Shown here: piece by piece, positions 23,855 to 34,199 of the stretch
How the letters are laid out: the number at the start of each line of letters is the position of its first letter
Position numbering within the stretch: the first letter of the stretch is position 1
Assembly: GCA_015680685.1 (NCBI GenBank)
Contig: MNCI01008279.1
Coordinates: forward strand, 562,072-626,071
Direction of reading: 5' to 3'
Length of the DNA stretch: 64,000 bases
Source of the DNA: Gnetum montanum
Taxonomy: Eukaryota > Streptophyta > Gnetopsida > Gnetales > Gnetaceae
Made by a program: the position numbers and the translations under genes
The notes under the pieces: model-generated
What the model was told of the DNA's origin: nothing
Database searches by the model: none
The model's input: only the letters and a program-made list of their open reading frames with translations

Positions 23855-24240
23855 GGTGACGTGTTGGTGGCTCTAACAACAAAGGTGACCACTCTAGTGA
23901 ATGGCCTACACATGGCCATGGAGTTGAATTTGGTCATAGAGATGGTGACGATTAACTTTGGTGATGCGAGTGGTGCGGGCTACGCAGTAGCACAAGTGGT
24001 GGAGGCGTTAGAATTCCCTTGGGCCTTACCCAAGGACCAGTCTTCTATAGTCGTGGCTAGCCATAGGTCCTACTATAGTTGGTTGTGCCCTTGTCATGGC
24101 TAGCTACTATTGCCAGCAGCTGGCTACAAGCCTATCCATGGTTGACCATAGGCCTGGCCGTGGTTGCCTACGATTGGTTGTAGGCTCACCCATGGGTAAC
24201 TTTGGCCAAGCCCAAAAATTAAATTTTTAAGTGTTGGAAA
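23855..24240. other. GC-richer stretch upstream of B gag
   Basis: A region with repeated CCATGG/CCATAGG and TGGCTA/TGGTTG words (especially 24050-24200), much richer in G and C than its surroundings. It contains an 84-codon open frame on the plus strand (23849-24103) without recognisable similarity. It may be element leader or captured sequence. Confidence 0.35.
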
Positions 24241-24762
24241 ATACCATCGAGGCTTGGGTTTAAACCAGAGAATTCTTATTTAATAATAAATTTTTTATTT
24301 TAAATTTAAAAATAATATTTTATTTTATTTAAAAAAAAAAACAATGTGTGTGTGTGTATATATATATATATTATTTTAAAAATTGCACATAAGTTGAGAA
24401 TGATTGTATCTTTTAAACCGGATTTTGATGAAATTGGTACTATTGGAGTTGTCTCAAAGAGTACTTCAAGTTAAACTATAGATAATTCCACTTTAGTGAA
24501 CCTAAAGATCATAAATTATAAAAAAGTAAATGTTAGCTTTTAAAATAAAAAGTAAACATTAGCTTTTTCTTCAAAAAAAGTATACGTTAGCTTTTATTAA
24601 ATCTTTGGTTATCTTAAGTTATACTTTCTCTTGACTTTTTCTATGATTTCTATGATTGTACTATAAATATGAGAAGTAGGATGATTTATTCATCATAACT
24701 TAATACCAATAAAAGATTTTCAATAGAGAAGCTTGACGATTTTCTATTATTATAAAGAATTC
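24241..24762. other. AT-rich stretch with a (TG)n(TA)n microsatellite
   Basis: A run of A, TG and TA repeats lies at 24328-24373. The remainder is AT-rich with no recognisable gene. Confidence 0.5.
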
Positions 24763-26930
24763 ATGGCTTCCAAATGTTAAGCTTCATCTCAAGCTCCTCC
24801 AGGTAGCAACTCTTTATTTCCTAATATTATTTTACATCAAAATAATGTCCTCTCTACTTCTAATTAGGTTTGTAGCTTACTTGGGAAGGAGGGTTTTCAG
24901 TTCCTTACCACTTCTAGGTTAGTTGATTTACTTGTTTTTCTAATTTTTAAAACCTTCTATTGCAAGGTGCTCTTATGGAGTGGTGTGAACAATACAATAA
25001 TAAGAAAAGTACTATCTTTTAATTAGTTTTTGAAGCAATAATAATCCTTCTTCTTAATATTAAAGTAGTCTTAGGTTTTCAACAAGGAAAGAATCCTTTA
25101 ATTCCTTCAATTTATTCTAAAAAATTTAAATCTTTTTGTAAGAAGGAATTATTTGCCTACATTGCTAATTTTGCCATTGGTAAAAGCCAATTTGTTTGTA
25201 AAGATTTCATTAACGAGGCTCACTTTGACTTATGTTTATTCATCAGTAGTAAGGTTCTATGGTATAAAAAATAATCCAATGTTAGTTCTTATTCTATTTT
25301 CACACTTAATGATGTCATAACTACTAGGATTTATGATTGGTCATTGTCTTGTTTCTCTATCTGGTATATTGCTATGAATGAAATTACTATTGCCCAACAA
25401 AATCCTTCAAAATCCTATACCCTATGTTTTATACCCTTGATCATGTATATGATCGTAAGTTATGATCATCCTGAGATATGTTTTACTTGTTACAATCCTT
25501 GATTATGCCCTAAATTTCTTGAAAATGAGATGGTTATAAAGAGTAAAATTATGAATGCCAAGAAAGGTCAACTAGTTTTACAGCAAGCTCAGAGTTAGGA
25601 GAAAATTAGTGAGGTATTTTCATGTTTTTATTATTTCTTTGGTTTTGATTATGTTTTTATTTTACGTATTTGAGAGTGTAATCTAGGTTGCTGAATGAAC
25701 CAACACAGAGTATTGGGGTTGCACTGGTTGAAGAAATTCAAGGTACTTCATCCTTTGGTATGGTTCAATCACAAGAACAGATCATGCTTTCTACTCCTAA
25801 GGTATATATATTTAAATATAACTTAGTTTTATGTTTTATCTATATATCTATTTTTCTAATAAATTTCTTTTTGTAGAGGTAATGTACTAGGCAAAGTTCT
25901 GGTAGTCTAGTAGTTCTAAGACAACAAACCCAACAACAGGCTCTACAACAATTGCAACAAAATTGATAGAGTTCAAGACATGATAAGGGAAAGCAACTAG
26001 GGGTAAGTTTTAGCTATTTAAAGGTTAAATAACTTCCTATTATCTTTGTATAATGTTAAAAAAAATTTATTGTAGAGGCCTATGGAGTGATAGTACTTTG
26101 TCTGGGAGATGGATAGAGTTGATGCAGGTGCTACTTCTGCATAGACTCTTATTCCATCATCTAGATCACCAATCATGCCTTCTTTTTCTATAACACTTGG
26201 AAGAGGTTCTCTTCCACAAGTAGCATTGACATTATTTTCTAAGTCTGTTCCAGTGACTTTTTCTTTTTCAATCTTAGGATCTTCTTATTCGATGGGAAAG
26301 ATAGTGGTGGCTACTGAAGAAGAACTTGTGCTTCTTTGGTGCATTAGCTAACGAATCTTAGATAATAATCCCTCTTCTATTTGTGAAGGTGTCTACCATC
26401 TACGAGAATCTTAGTCATGCAACTTCAAGGTAGATTATGATTTAATATAGGTTGGAGTTCCATCACCTTTGCATCCAATTCCTAAGGATGCTCAAAATGT
26501 TGTAAAAGATCTAGAGAAACTCTTAGGAGAATTGGAAAGTGCAACATGCTATGCTCACCATCTAGCGACTTGTGAACAATTCCTTCAAATTGATAATGAT
26601 CAATTTTAGGTAATACTTTTTTTGTATTTGTTTGTTGATTTGCTCATAACTCATAATTTAAATCTTGTTTCTATAGAGATAGGAGAAAGAATGACAAAAA
26701 TACATGGATGATCGATTAATACAAATGGATATGTTGCAAATCCAACTTAAAAGAAAGGAGGAATCAATAGCTGTAGTAAGACGTGCAACTGAATATATCA
26801 AACAATTGTGTGATGGACTAGCTAGATGTAAAGTAGTGCTTAGCAAGTAGATGCTACCACTGAAGAAAGAGAGTCCCAATTAAAGATAGTCATAGATCTT
26901 CTTGAGTCTTTTGGTCATAACAATAGTTGC
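24763..26930 (+). pseudogene. Intron-containing gene-like unit, antisense within B, unknown product
   Basis: The plus strand shows alternating exon-like and intron-like segments. Predicted GT-AG introns are 24803-24867, 25614-25686, 25802-25876, 26003-26075 and 26610-26676, all 65-75 bp with T-rich 3' ends. The largest exon contains KKELFAYIANFAIGKSQFV, then VCKDFINEAHFDLCL, and later HPEICFTCYNP. The exon after 25876 is Gln-rich, and the last two exons are helical and charged (VQNV..LEKLLGELES-like, then a coiled-coil-like stretch at 26679-26850). ATG at 24763 is followed within six codons by a stop, so it is decayed. I do not recognise the family. It lies between the PBS and gag of B, where a chromovirus normally has only a short leader. 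Confidence 0.5.
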
Positions 26931-27140
26931 CATTCTTACATTTTTTCCATTCTACTTCTTTTTCCTATTCTTTCGTTTTCTATATCCTACGTAAATGTAC
27001 TTCCTCTCACTCCTATTTTACTACAAAATAAAATAAAATAATATTTTCTTTCATTTTATTATTTTTCTTAATGTACTTGTGTTCAACAATAATAATAAAA
27101 TAATTTTTTTTTTCCACTTTGGCTCCTAAACCATGGTTTT
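26931..27140. other. AT-rich leader sequence next to the B PBS
   Basis: A stretch rich in AAATAATA and TTTATT words. No gene is seen. Confidence 0.4.
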
Positions 27141-27152
27141 GCTCTAATACCA
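27141..27152 (-). other. Primer-binding site of B, initiator-Met type
   Basis: On the minus strand TGGTATTAGAGC lies four bases inside the 5' LTR. It differs by one transition from the usual plant initiator tRNA-Met PBS (TGGTATCAGAGC). Confidence 0.85.
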
Positions 27153-27156
27153 AATG

Positions 27157-27658
27157 TGACATCCCATTCCTAAATGTTGTAAAAATATGAATGCTTAATT
27201 TATTACATTCACTGTTTTCTTAGATAATATGCTAGAAACAATATAAATACTTAATAAATGAATTAACTAGAAAATAAATAATTGGTACTAAAGAATAAAA
27301 TAAGGAAAATGAAAAAATTATATTAATGGAAGAGAGTATTGTAACACCATTTTTGGGTTATCTTCCTATGCCACTTAAGTCTTAGAGGTAATCTAGCATT
27401 GCCACCACGATTAGGCTATCCTGCCAAAGGGGTGATCAATCCATTTTTGTCCCGCTTCACCTGGCACTACCTTTCTTAGCTTTGCAACGCCATGCCTGAC
27501 ATGACCTCTAAACCCAACCTTAAATGGCATAGGCCAAATCCTTTTCCAAGGGATACATGAATAATCGTAACTCCTCATAACGAGATGCCCTTTCATTAGA
27601 AGGTTAATTACATTGTTTACAATTTTTTCCACCCCTAACAAGGGATGGAATGTTATAG
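27157..27658 (-). repeat. 5' LTR of B
   Basis: 502 bp, TGACATCCCATTC to ATGTTATA on the plus strand, collinear with 14954-15463. The right edge follows AACAAGGGATGG as in the other copy. Open frame 27411-27692 runs across it and is not a gene. Confidence 0.92.
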
Positions 27659-28462
27659 GGGTGGCCACCATCAAATATGCCATACCTGTCAAAACCTCAT
27701 ATATATTATGTTCAACACTCTATTTCTCCAACTAGTTTGGCATCCTCCACTTCAAATTGCCACTACCACTCTCCTGAGTACTATCAATACATGACGTCCC
27801 CTGAAGGGTCACCACCTTGTGCCTCTTACCATCCAACTAACCCTGAACATTCTCATAATTCACCTCCTTATATGTCATCGCTAGCAGTTTAGGAAGGTTC
27901 AACACCTTAATATCAACAAATGAGTTTCATGTATGCTATAAATGTGCAAAGACACACTAACACTAGTGGGTCCTAGTCACAATGCTAGAAATGTCCCTTT
28001 TGAAGGAAAGGCCATAAGCTAAGACAAACCATGCATGGACCCACCACATCATCTGAGCCAACACAAGGCCAACCTAGTGCACCACCTTCCTTGTCTTAAC
28101 CAACATCCTCTAACCATATACACAGGCCACCATCTCTCCATACTCCAATCCCATATCCAACCAATGAATATATGAACATGGGGAGACACATGAATCCATG
28201 CATACCATCTCATGCTCAAGGGTGCAATTGTGGGCCAATCATTGATAATATTTACATACCTCATATTCTGATCCATCATACATATAACCATCAAATGTGT
28301 GACCAACAATTTTTCTGCCCAGCCACCACACCACCAATAGGCACTTAGTGGTTGGGGCATGAAGGGTTTCCAACATTTCATACATGCATGGATCCTATTC
28401 ATCCACTTATTAATCCTAGCCATGACCAAATGTTTAGTCATGGGGGTTACCCCCCATTCTAA
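27659..28462 (+). pseudogene. gag of A, 3' part
   Basis: It continues the Gln/Pro/Tyr-rich C-terminal tail interrupted at 14953. The open piece 27677-27892 reads through YYQYMTSPEGSPP and similar low-complexity sequence. The end is FSHGGYPPF followed by TAA at 28460-28462. D gag has the same end, ISHGGYPAF then TAA (56108-56110). The shared terminus shows that gag in these elements ends with its own stop and is not fused to pol. The long minus-strand frame 28049-28441 is a shadow of this segment. Confidence 0.75.
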
Positions 28463-29735
28463 TCTTCAGGGGTTTTAAGAGCTTTTTATCTTTTTGTTTT
28501 ACAATTTTTTATCATTTTCCTATTTTTTCTACTTTTTCTAATTGTTATTTTAATTTTCCTTGTATGTAATCTCGCTACTGATCATGTTGCCCATTGAGGT
28601 GAGGTTTTTCTCTATGCTATCGAGTCATAAGGGATTGATTATTCAGACATTGAGACCATGACATCCATTCACCCATTCCATTAATAAGAGATTCTTGCTT
28701 TGGTCATAATGGTAATCTTTTTCATCATCTAACCTAATAATAAATCTATAATCATTGTGTCAGGATGGAAGAGTGTAGAACTAAGGTGGAATGTAAAGGG
28801 TATGACATCAAGGGAATTTGTGGATTCTCTTTGGCTACTTCTGTATGTTCTATCATGTTGATAAGGTTGTAACCATATCCTTGTAGATCTAACGAAAAAT
28901 GGGATAAGAGCATCTTTAAATGACACTGAATAAACTTCTTGAGAGTCCCACTAGAAAGACATGTACCCGTGCCTGAAGGTTGGTGACTTCTTAGAACCAT
29001 CAAAAAAATAATAATTGTGCCATAATAATGCTCCCCCTTGGACAAAATGTTAAGTGATGTTACTCTTTGCAATTTTGATAGTCTTATGGTTGTCTGTTCA
29101 TGGGATGAAATAATGTGGTGTCATTAAAAGATGGTTTGGACTTAGTTTGAATCTTGGAAAGAAGGACACATGATTATTTAACCATTAATAACATACAAGG
29201 TTTCATTATGACCATGGTACGACATCTCATGTTCTAATTTTTGTGATATCTTCTTTGGTCCATCCCATCTCATTGTACAAAGATTCATAACTTATGGTTT
29301 TGTGTAACATAGAGTAATCTCAATTAAGTGGTTTTTAACATGTGTGTGTTTTGTTTCATAGGTATGCATTGCCTTCAACCCCTCTAGTTCCTATAGACAT
29401 TATAGGTGTGGTTACACAAGGGCATCATAGGCTAGAGCCTACTTTGGGGAGGATCCACTTGTGTAACTTTTGTGACTTATACTTGTTTACTATGCACACA
29501 TCATTTTTGACCTTCCACAAATTCAAATTGTTTCATCCTCTTGTGTCCCTTCTCACAAAATTGATCTATCCCATAATCAAGCTTTCATCCTATTTTTCCT
29601 ACTCATTTTCATACTTTTAATGTTGACAACACCACCTTATCCTACTTTTGGTGCCTCCACTTAATTTTCCACTTACCCAAATTGCAAAATGTAACTTTCA
29701 ACCTTCCAATCAACCTTAGAGCTTCAATTTTTGGA
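28463..29735 (+). other. Spacer of A between gag and internal promoter candidate
   Basis: It begins with a T-rich run at 28485-28560, seen also in the spacers of D and E. No protein is recognisable. Open frames at 28729-28926 and 28752-29072 (minus) and 29342-29620 (plus) have no counterpart in D and are not called. The conserved block at 29409-29460 lies inside. Confidence 0.5.
29409..29460 (+). other. Conserved spacer block with internal polypurine motif (A copy)
   Basis: GGTTACACAAGGGCATCATAG followed by CTTTGGGGAGGATCC at 29442-29456. D carries almost the same words at 55011-55045 in its own orientation. Confidence 0.6.
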
Positions 29736-29826
29736 CCTCGACATCATGTACCTGACATCGGGTCCAACTTGACGTTGCATATGTGACATCATGTACTCGA
29801 CATTAGGTCTACAAAAAGTATATATA
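29736..29826 (+). promoter_or_regulatory. Internal promoter candidate of A: palindrome array plus TATA
   Basis: The array contains GACATCATGTACCTGACATC and further GACATC/GACGTT units to about 29806, then TATATATA at 29819-29826. The A 3' LTR has GACATCATGTACTTGATGTC in the same relative place before its own TATAAATA. ORF3 starts 553 bp downstream of the TATA. The likeness to the LTR array is seen in the sequence; promoter function is inferred. Confidence 0.5.
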
Positions 29827-30378
29827 GTTGACCCCCATGGGACATGAACTTCATTTCTCTCATTTGCTACTATAGGAGTTGAAATTTTTTCTCGTGACTT
29901 AGAGCTTTGTGCCTCTATCTTCCACTTGCGATATCTAGCTCTTTAATGCTCTGATTTCTATGTCGTTCAAATCTATCTAAACCTAGAGTGTTCAACTTAG
30001 TTGTGCAGGGTGCTTGCATGCAAACTTTGCACTAATTTGCTATAATTTTCTATCACCCAAAAGGTATCATAAGGGTAAGGATGTTAACAAAACCTTAGAA
30101 AATATAATGCAAAATCACTAACGATAATGCCAGATGTCCAATTTTTGTAACCCACGGGCCCATAACCATTATTTTAAGCCATAAGTAACATAAAAGAAAC
30201 TAGTTGTGATGGGTCATAGAAGAGATAAACACTTTTTGGAGGATTTTTCTAGAAAATTTTCCTAACCTTGCAATCATATGCATTATGAGCTTAATGAACT
30301 AAGGTTATGAGTAAGGTATCAATTGATTAATGATAATAAACATAACCTAGGTAACACCTAGTTTTTACTTGATTGCAG
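29827..30378 (+). other. Putative ORF3 leader with intron (A)
   Basis: The stretch after the TATA box starts GTTGACCCCCATGG, as in D (GGACCCCCCC after TATATATA). It ends TTTTTACTTGATTGCAG immediately before the ORF3 ATG, a good 3' splice site. Possible donors are GTATCA at 30064 and GTAAGG at 30075; the choice is a guess. Confidence 0.4.
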
Positions 30379-33118
30379 ATGGCCCCAAAAAGAGGTGCTC
30401 AGGGTGAACCCTTACAGAGAGCCACTAAACATCCATGTGGTGGCCACACTCGGCAAGGAGAACATGAGGAACATGCCGAATAAGAGGTCTAATCTTTCAG
30501 TATCCATCAAGGTGCCCCTACTACTAGGCAATCAGCCTAAGGGGAGGCAAAAGAAGTACTGGCTCTTGAACAGGGACAATGTCTCACATTGCCCCCTGAC
30601 TACCTTACTACTAGCTTGAAGAATTTCACATTGGCATCAATCATTGTGGAAATGAACTTTGGTCCATTCCTGGAGTTTGCTAAAGAAGCAGTGTGGACAC
30701 AACTCAAAGCATCCCCATTGTGGCCTATCTTGTCCAATAGTGGTGAATGGTAGTTGGGCGAAGTCCATCAAGTCTGGCATAATAAGGACAAAGGTACCAC
30801 TGTTAGCATCTGCGAGGTGAATGTCCTTTACATAGTTAAAGACATAGCTATAGCTCTCAACCTGCCAAATGAAGGGGCCAAGGTTGCTTACCTATCCACC
30901 AGATCTAATCTTGAAATAAAGAAATTATGGCTAAACTGGGCATATGGTAAAGAGGACAAGTCATACCATGAAATGACTTCAGAAGAGAGAACCTACTTTA
31001 AGATTGGGATGTACCACCTATTTCCTACAAAAGTTCTCAATCGAATCTTAACTTCTGTGGCTAGGGGAAGTAACATTTTAATGGAAAAATTTGTAGTCAA
31101 CCTTCCCCAATATTACTTTAGAAAAATCCAACAACGGTTCAAAGAAACGAAGTTAGGGAGACCAACACATCCATTTCCCTATTTGATTAGAAAGCTATGC
31201 AAGCATGTTGGAATCTTGGAATATACCAATGATATCCCTAGGAAGGCTTAGGATGCCTCCTTTGCACAACTCCTAAATATTACAACACAAAGAAAAGATT
31301 CTGGTGAGGAGCAAGAAGCTGAAAAGGAGGCAAAAGCAAGAGCAAAAATGCAACAAGAGCCTAAGCAATGTCCACAAGCATAGGTTCCACCACCACCACC
31401 ACAAGATTATAGACTGTCGATGAGCCACCTATAGAGAATTGCTAAAATTATTAGCTAGGGATGTAGGGATGAGGCCAATCTCTTCTGGGTTATAGATGAT
31501 GTTGTATGGTCCACCATATTAGTTAATCCAATAAGGGATGAGATCTCAATTTAGTCCAAAGGAGGGAGATCCTAATGGTTGCACCAAATCTCTAGAAATA
31601 CTACATCCTTTCAAGTCACCTTGGAAACTAGCAAAGGTGGCCACAATTGTGGTGTTACAACATAAGGGTGCAATGGGCACAGTAGAGGTGATCACTGATA
31701 ATATCAAAGAGTCATTCAATGTTCTTGTTATGCCTCCAACTGATCTAGTAGGAAATAGAGATGCACAAATGCTGGCTAGGACCTTAATGACTCCTATAGT
31801 GCATGAGGATATGCTTGATCATTTGCTATAAATAGGTTAAGTGATGATCACTCTATTTGACATCCCAAGCGATGTCACTGCAGCACAATCAGACTTCATC
31901 ACCATCAAAGGAAAGTTGGTCATGGCTAAGGTCAGGGAAAAACATGCAATAGTTGAAGTATAATGATTACAAGAAGAGCTAGCTACCCTACGTGCTGAAT
32001 GATGGGATCCTACCTAATGTGTTGTGCCTGATCAATTAGAACAATTCTAGATAGAAAAGCTAGCCAAGCTAGTGAAGGAGAGAGTAGTTATGGAGCAAGA
32101 AAAGGAAATAGTAGTTTGGAATTCATATACTATAGAAGCACAATCTAACACATATAAAAAGGAATTGACTACCATCCAAGAAGAAAATAAGCAGCTCATG
32201 GTAGAGAATTCCTGGTTAAACACTATAGAGAAATAAAAGAAAATCTTGGAGGAAAGTATTCATTAGTTGCAAGAATAATTGGTGAGGGTCAACCAGGATA
32301 TGAGTAAATTAGCCCAAGAGAATAAAACCCTCTCCATGGAGGAGGTACATGCTATTCATCAAAAGTTAGCAATCAAAATCAGTGCATGGAAGAACAAGGC
32401 CAAGAAACATGAGAAATTGAAAAAACACTTTTGTGACCAAGTTGGCATGTATAAGGAGTTCAATGAAAATGAAATCAAGATGGCCAAGGCCCACATTAGC
32501 TCCTTGGTAGCACAAAATTTTGAATGGTAGGCCATATTGGATAGTCATGCTATGGTCCAACAAGTGGAAGTTAAAAATAAAGACCTACAGATAGAGGATT
32601 TAAAAGAGTACATGGCATTGGCTAACCTTAGATATGCCAACCTTTCCATGTTAATAGCAAGTCATCCCCGAAGTGAGCTAGAAAAACATGTGACAACCAC
32701 TTATGCATTGTATGAGAAAGAGTTTGCAAATTGAAAAGATGCTTTGCAGAATTTGTAGGTGGAAAACTTAGAGTTGGAGGTGGTCAAAGCTAGTTATCAG
32801 GGATAGAAAGATGTAGCCTTGAACCTAGCTCGTAGAGTGATGAATTATCATGATCTCAAAGATAAATCTAGGGCTTTTGAGGAAGAACGATGGTAGTTTG
32901 AGGCATGATATGTAAAAGAAAATCAAATGTTTCTACAATTGCCATGTCTTTGGGATGTACCAACACTAGCATACATTAGCACAATAGCCTGGATGGTGCA
33001 TGACCCAAGGATAGAGGAGGAAAATTTGTAGGCTTTAATCAATTGATACAATTTTCAATAGCCTAGTGTCAAAGGGAAGCAGCCGATGGAAGAGCCACCA
33101 CCTTTGGGCACTACATGA
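30379..33118 (+). pseudogene. ORF3 of A: N-terminal domain plus coiled coil
   Basis: The ATG at 30379 (MAPKRGAQ) follows an AG dinucleotide and aligns with the starts in D (MGPK) and E (MAQK). After a basic N-terminus, residues about 75-290 form a globular part: FGPFLEFAKEAVW, WPILSNSGEW, then the open piece 30754-31251 with WHNKDKGTTV, EERTYFKIGMYHLFPTKVLN and FPYLIRKLCKHVGILEYTND. The W-rich and LI-x-LC pattern recalls the 'putative plant transposon protein' domain found beside plant retrotransposons; this is a resemblance only. A frameshift lies between 31252 and 31538. From about 31880 to 32900 the product is a long coiled coil. The C-terminus has CLWDVPTLAYIS and ends PPPLGTT, as in D. 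Stops are frequent; function unknown. Confidence 0.7.
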
Positions 33119-33286
33119 GCTTCCTAGTCTTGTTTTTATTTTGTTTTGTAATAATGTGTTCCATTTTTGTGCTACACCACTCAACATGCGAAGAGTCAAT
33201 TATTTTTTCCATTGTTTGAGTTAGTCAATAATCCCATACCTACCTAATATTTTGTAAAGAACTTGTTCCTCATCTTTGTTTAACTA
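33119..33286 (+). other. 3' untranslated part of A
   Basis: 168 bp between the ORF3 stop and the PPT block, without recognisable content. Confidence 0.45.
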
Positions 33287-33316
33287 AAGGATGAGTTTTC
33301 ATTTAGTCATGGGGTA
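33287..33316 (+). other. Polypurine tract block of A
   Basis: AAGGATGAGTTTTCATTTAG followed by TCATGGGGTA directly before the 3' LTR. It is nearly identical to the G1 block. Confidence 0.75.
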
Positions 33317-34194
33317 TGATGAGTTGAGATTTGATGGGCCTTGATGTCAGGTACATGATGTTGAGACTCCGACATCATGTACTTGATGTCGGGGCTAATA
33401 AGTGACGTTGGATACCTGACATCACCTCATCAAGATCTCACCTATAAATACTGCACTTGAGCTCCCAGTTGAGATAAGAGGTAGTGCATGTAGAACATAG
33501 GAAATAGTTTTAATTTTTAGTTTCTTCTCTTTTAAGTTTGTTATTCCCAGTGCATGCTGACAATGTGATGTTTATAATCGTATGGCACCTTTGTTCAAGT
33601 ATGACACACTTCGACATGTTACACAACTGGAAATAAATATCAAGATTACTTCCATCATTATAGCATCCACTTAGATTAATATTGTTTCTTTAATTATTTA
33701 ATGCTTTATTTAATTAAACATTTCTAGTTATTGTTATTTACTATTTCTATCATTAAGTAGAATGCGTATGCCTTAATCATGAGCATTTAAGTGGAAGTAC
33801 TTGGTAACCCAGAGGTGTATCGTTCAGCATAACTAGTGACATACATTTGGCAATTCCAAAAGTAGCTCCATGAAGTCCAAGATGTGTACAAATGATTAAG
33901 AGAAAATATAGGCTAATTTAGACTTTGTTTCCATTATTCATTAGCTAAGAAATTTCTTTTTTTCTATCATTAGGAGTAGCATAGCATAGAATTAGGAACC
34001 ACATCATATGTCTCACTTTGGACTAAACCACACCTAACAAAGCTACCACTAGTCTAAGTCAAAAGATAAAAAAATGCAATCAAAGCATAATGATCTAGAT
34101 GTCACAACTAGTACCATCCATGGAATTTGACTAGATCATGCGTGAATGCTTGTGATTCGTATGGTTGAGCGTAGGGTTACCTCATCGCTCATCA
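33317..34194 (+). repeat. 3' LTR of A
   Basis: 878 bp, TGATGAG to CTCATCA. The GACATC palindrome array spans 33338-33425, with TATAAATA at 33443-33450. It is collinear with 12317-13162 with many transitions and some indels. TGTGC follows at 34195. Confidence 0.93.
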
Positions 34195-34199
34195 TGTGC

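Larger units (their letters stand above)
14954..27658 (-). mobile_element. B: chromodomain Ty3/gypsy element (chromovirus) inside A
   Basis: Minus-strand element with LTRs of 510 and 502 bp that start TGTAAT/TATAAC and end GATGTCA in element orientation. It has an initiator-Met-type PBS, gag, protease, RT, RNase H, integrase, a C-terminal chromodomain and a PPT. LTR ends and chromodomain suggest the Tekay/Del or Reina type. It separates the two halves of A gag. The flanks (GGCTA at 14949-14953 and GGGTG at 27659-27663) do not give a clean duplication. It contains insertion H and an antisense intron-bearing unit. Coding parts hold many stops. Confidence 0.9.
12317..34194 (+). mobile_element. 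A: gag + ORF3 element lacking pol, split by B
   Basis: The LTRs at 12317-13162 and 33317-34194 are bounded by an exact five-base duplication. After removal of B (12,705 bp) the element is 9,173 bp, within 30 bp of its relative D. It holds a PBS, a gag ending in its own stop, a spacer of about 1.9 kb, ORF3, PPT and 3' LTR. Gag runs directly into the spacer, so protease, RT and integrase are absent rather than hidden behind B: the two gag halves meet across B. It must have relied on enzymes of another element, for example one like E or G1. Confidence 0.9.

Noticed and set aside
23849-24103. 84-codon plus-strand frame as a gene
   Set aside because: It lies in a GC-rich repetitive stretch next to B gag and shows no recognisable domain.
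24345-24373. TG/TA repeat as a functional site
   Set aside because: A plain microsatellite.
14949-27663. Target duplication for element B
   Set aside because: Flanks GGCTA and GGGTG agree at only two of five positions, so no duplication can be claimed, although the LTR edges are clear.
28049-28441. 130-codon open frame on the minus strand, Trp/His/Met-rich
   Set aside because: It is the shadow of the Pro/His-rich gag tail of A on the other strand.
30379-33118. ORF3 as a retroviral envelope gene
   Set aside because: I see no signal peptide, membrane anchor or cleavage site; the coiled coil and the W-rich domain do not need that explanation.
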